Part shown: positions 61,997 to 64,000 of the stretch, in pieces
How the letters are laid out: every line of letters starts with the position of its first letter
How positions within the stretch are numbered: the first letter of the stretch is position 1
NCBI GenBank assembly: GCA_041662605.1
Contig: JBAZSD010000009.1
Location: forward strand, 83,508 to 147,507
From: Desulfomonilaceae bacterium
GTDB lineage: Bacteria > Desulfobacterota > Desulfomonilia > Desulfomonilales > Desulfomonilaceae
DNA: 64,000 nucleotides
Direction of reading: 5' to 3'
The notes under the pieces: model-generated
Seen by the model: only the letters and a program-made list of their open reading frames with translations
What the model was told of the DNA's origin: nothing
The model's database searches: none
Program-made: the position numbers and the translations under genes

Positions 61997-63820
61997 ATGA
62001 CCACCGATACCACCACCGATCCCCAACCTACCCTCCGCAACCTGCTGCTCCGGTTGTGGCGTCACCTGTCAAAACGTCGCCAGCGGCAACTCGGACTGTT
62101 GTTGGTTTTAATGGTAGCCAGCGCTTTCTCAGAGGTAATCAGCCTCGGGGCTGTCCTTCCGTTCATTGGGATACTGACCGCCCCTGAGAATGTGTTCAAT
62201 AATGCGTCTGTTAAGAGCGTTTGCGAGTCATTCGGCATTACGTCAGCCAGTCAGCTTGTTTTGCCTCTCACGGTAATCTTTGTCTGTGCAGCGTTTCTGG
62301 CCGGGGGGACAAAGCTGCTATTGTTGTGGGCTGGAACGCAAATTTCAAATGGAATTGGCGCTGACCTTAGTTTTGAGGTTTATAGACGGACACTCTACCA
62401 GCCGTATCGAACACACATGGCTCGTAACAGCAGCGAGGTGATAGATGGGATCGCCAACAAGTCGTGGAGCGCTGTGTTAACGTTGCAGTCAGTTCTAACT
62501 CTCATTAGCTCAGTATTACTATTATTAGCGTTGTTGATGACCCTCGTTGTAATAGACCCATTAGTGGTCTCAGTGGCTTTTGTAGTTTTTGGCATCAGTT
62601 ACGGTTCAATCAGTTGGGGCACACATCGTCAGCTCCAAATCAACAGTTGGCAAATTGCCCGTGAAAACGTCCAGCGCTTTAAGGCTTTGCAGGAAGGGCT
62701 AGGAGGAATTAGAGATGTATTGTTAAACGGGACTCAACGCGTTTACTGCGATACTTATCGTCGTGCAGACTTGCCATACCGTAAGGCATATGGTAGTAAT
62801 GTGTTCATCGCGGCTTGTCCGCGGTTCGCAATGGAGGCAGTAGGAATAGCGCTGATCGCTGGGTTGGCTTATGGACTCAGTCGTCAGGCTGGAGGGGTAG
62901 CAACTGCTTTGCCAGTGTTGGGGGCACTTGCTCTCGGAGCGCAACGCCTTATGCCAGCCATTCAGCAAAGTTACACATCTTGGGCGTCCATTGCCGGCAA
63001 TAAAGTATCCCTGTCCGATTCGCTGGAATTTCTTGATCAACCATTGCCTGCTGAAGCTACTACGCCCGATCCAACACCGCTAGAATTTAAAGACGTCATT
63101 CAATTTGATTCGGTGTATTTCCACTACTTGAGTAATGGTCCGTCGGTTTTGGATTGCATCAACATTACAATCTTTAAAGGAAGCAGGGTAGGTTTAGTAG
63201 GCACTACTGGAAGCGGCAAGAGTACTTTACTCGATCTTCTAATGGGACTACTGGAACCGACCGAAGGTCAGATACTTGTGGACGGTCTTGCCATAGCTGG
63301 AGAGCGCCGTCGCTCCTGGCAGCGGAGCATAGCCCATGTTCCTCAAAGCATTTTCCTGGCTGACACTACAATTGCCGAGAACATTGCCTTGGGCGTCCCT
63401 CGAAAAGCGATTGACATGGATCGTGTTCGTGAAGCCGCCAGGCAAGCTCAGATCGCCAAATTCATCGAAAGCCGCAAGAATGGCTACAACGAGTTCGTCG
63501 GTGAACGTGGCATCAGATTGTCCGGCGGACAGCGTCAGAGAATTGGAATCGCACGGGCGCTTTACAGACAGGCCTCAGTGCTTGTATTCGACGAAGCTAC
63601 CAGCTCGCTTGACAATGCGACCGAGCAGGCGGTAATGGAATCCATCGAAAGATTGAACAGAGATTTAACTATCTTGATAATTGCTCATCGTCTGACTACT
63701 GTGCAAAGATGTGACGAGATAATAGAACTCGAATATGGCAGAGTGGTGGCACAAGGTACTTACGAACAATTACGGGAATGCAGCCCGAGTTTCCGAAGGA
63801 TGGCGACGGCTGTAGCTTGA
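61997..63820 (+). CDS. ABC exporter, permease-ATPase fusion (MsbA/PglK type)
   Basis: 607 residues. Six membrane segments are predicted (residues about 30-320), followed by an ATPase with Walker A VGTTGSGKSTLLDLLMGL (about 399-416), Q-loop HVPQSIFLADTTIAENIALG, signature LSGGQRQRIGIARAL and Walker B VLVFDEATSSLD. PglK and MsbA relatives flip lipid-linked oligosaccharides or lipid A, so this is probably part of the polysaccharide locus. Start is the ATG at 61997. Confidence 0.92.
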   Translation: MTTDTTTDPQPTLRNLLLRLWRHLSKRRQRQLGLLLVLMVASAFSEVISLGAVLPFIGILTAPENVFNNASVKSVCESFGITSASQLVLPLTVIFVCAAFLAGGTKLLLLWAGTQISNGIGADLSFEVYRRTLYQPYRTHMARNSSEVIDGIANKSWSAVLTLQSVLTLISSVLLLLALLMTLVVIDPLVVSVAFVVFGISYGSISWGTHRQLQINSWQIARENVQRFKALQEGLGGIRDVLLNGTQRVYCDTYRRADLPYRKAYGSNVFIAACPRFAMEAVGIALIAGLAYGLSRQAGGVATALPVLGALALGAQRLMPAIQQSYTSWASIAGNKVSLSDSLEFLDQPLPAEATTPDPTPLEFKDVIQFDSVYFHYLSNGPSVLDCINITIFKGSRVGLVGTTGSGKSTLLDLLMGLLEPTEGQILVDGLAIAGERRRSWQRSIAHVPQSIFLADTTIAENIALGVPRKAIDMDRVREAARQAQIAKFIESRKNGYNEFVGERGIRLSGGQRQRIGIARALYRQASVLVFDEATSSLDNATEQAVMESIERLNRDLTILIIAHRLTTVQRCDEIIELEYGRVVAQGTYEQLRECSPSFRRMATAVA

Positions 63821-64000
63821 TCCAGATAACCTTTAATTAACAGATAGTTGGCCATGTTTTGATTTAGGCTACAGTAACCGTTCAGCAGGAGGCGGTCAAT
63901 AGAGAAGGTGTTGACAGCCCAAGTCGATGAGCAGTGATGGAATCGACCAAGAAATCAAAGGGGTTTTTATTTTGAAGAAAGCACGTTCGGGTGGCCGTAA
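63821..64000 (+). other. Non-coding end of the window
   Basis: 180 bp after the ABC exporter. No complete gene or repeat is visible; a following gene may start beyond the edge. Confidence 0.4.

Noticed and set aside
1..64000. CRISPR array
   Set aside because: No regularly spaced direct repeats or cas genes seen; the three 31-bp repeats are about 1 kb apart.

Overview
The window looks like chromosome from a Gram-negative deltaproteobacterium (Desulfobacterota). This rests on the mix of families: TonB-type protein, PlsB acyltransferase, FmdB zinc ribbon, MeaB GTPase, TauE-type exporter beside a conserved membrane protein, phoH-pgpH-ybeY operon, Gct/IpdAB-like CoA transferase, and a long O-antigen/exopolysaccharide locus. 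A Desulfomonile/Syntrophobacterales-type host is my guess; a 16S or whole-genome comparison would be needed to name it.

Layout. 1-26.0 kb is ordinary core genome: a TonB-family gene cut by the window edge, DUF1848, recA, a response regulator, a TauE exporter with a membrane partner, a PEP/pyruvate-binding protein without a PEP barrel, comM, a secreted 5'-nucleotidase, tRNA-Pro(UGG), rdgB, meaB, a duplicated-domain protein, a ferritin-like protein, ybeY/pgpH/phoH, mazG, small conserved proteins, a two-subunit CoA transferase and a metallo-beta-lactamase hydrolase.

26.0-45.9 kb is a 19.8-kb integrative island. It is bounded by direct repeats made from the 3' half of tRNA-Pro(GGG): a fragment at 26057-26103 and the intact tRNA at 45828-45904. 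The tyrosine integrase (44702-45802) sits next to the intact tRNA, with an excisionase-like gene overlapping it, a zinc-finger protein and a D5/P4-type primase-helicase, so the element resembles a phage satellite or P4-like element. Its cargo is defence and addiction: HigBA, a Doc/antitoxin pair, an AbiEi-type regulator, a RelE/XRE pair, an Mrr endonuclease, a Type III-like restriction-modification pair (mod-res), and a 699-residue protein of unknown family with a PD-(D/E)XK-like motif encoded just downstream of res. A strong promoter and an intrinsic terminator about 375 bp apart lie directly before the primase and predict a short leader RNA.

45.9-58.6 kb returns to the chromosome: plsB, then a polysaccharide locus with an initiating sugar-phosphate transferase, GT4, two polymerase/ligase-like membrane proteins, a 914-residue multidomain glycosyltransferase, and a Wzx-type flippase. 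A winged-helix protein with an extra Rossmann-like domain follows. 59.3-62.0 kb is a second toxin-antitoxin array (RelE-like pair, MNT/HEPN-like pair, HigBA) punctuated by three copies of a 31-bp palindromic repeat and bounded by a second palindrome family. At 62.0 kb an ABC exporter of the MsbA/PglK type resumes, so the array appears to interrupt the polysaccharide region.

The best candidates for new biology are the 699-residue nuclease-like protein attached to the restriction-modification operon, the short RNA before the island primase, the left island end that still carries what looks like the tail of an older integrase, and the palindrome-punctuated toxin-antitoxin array.
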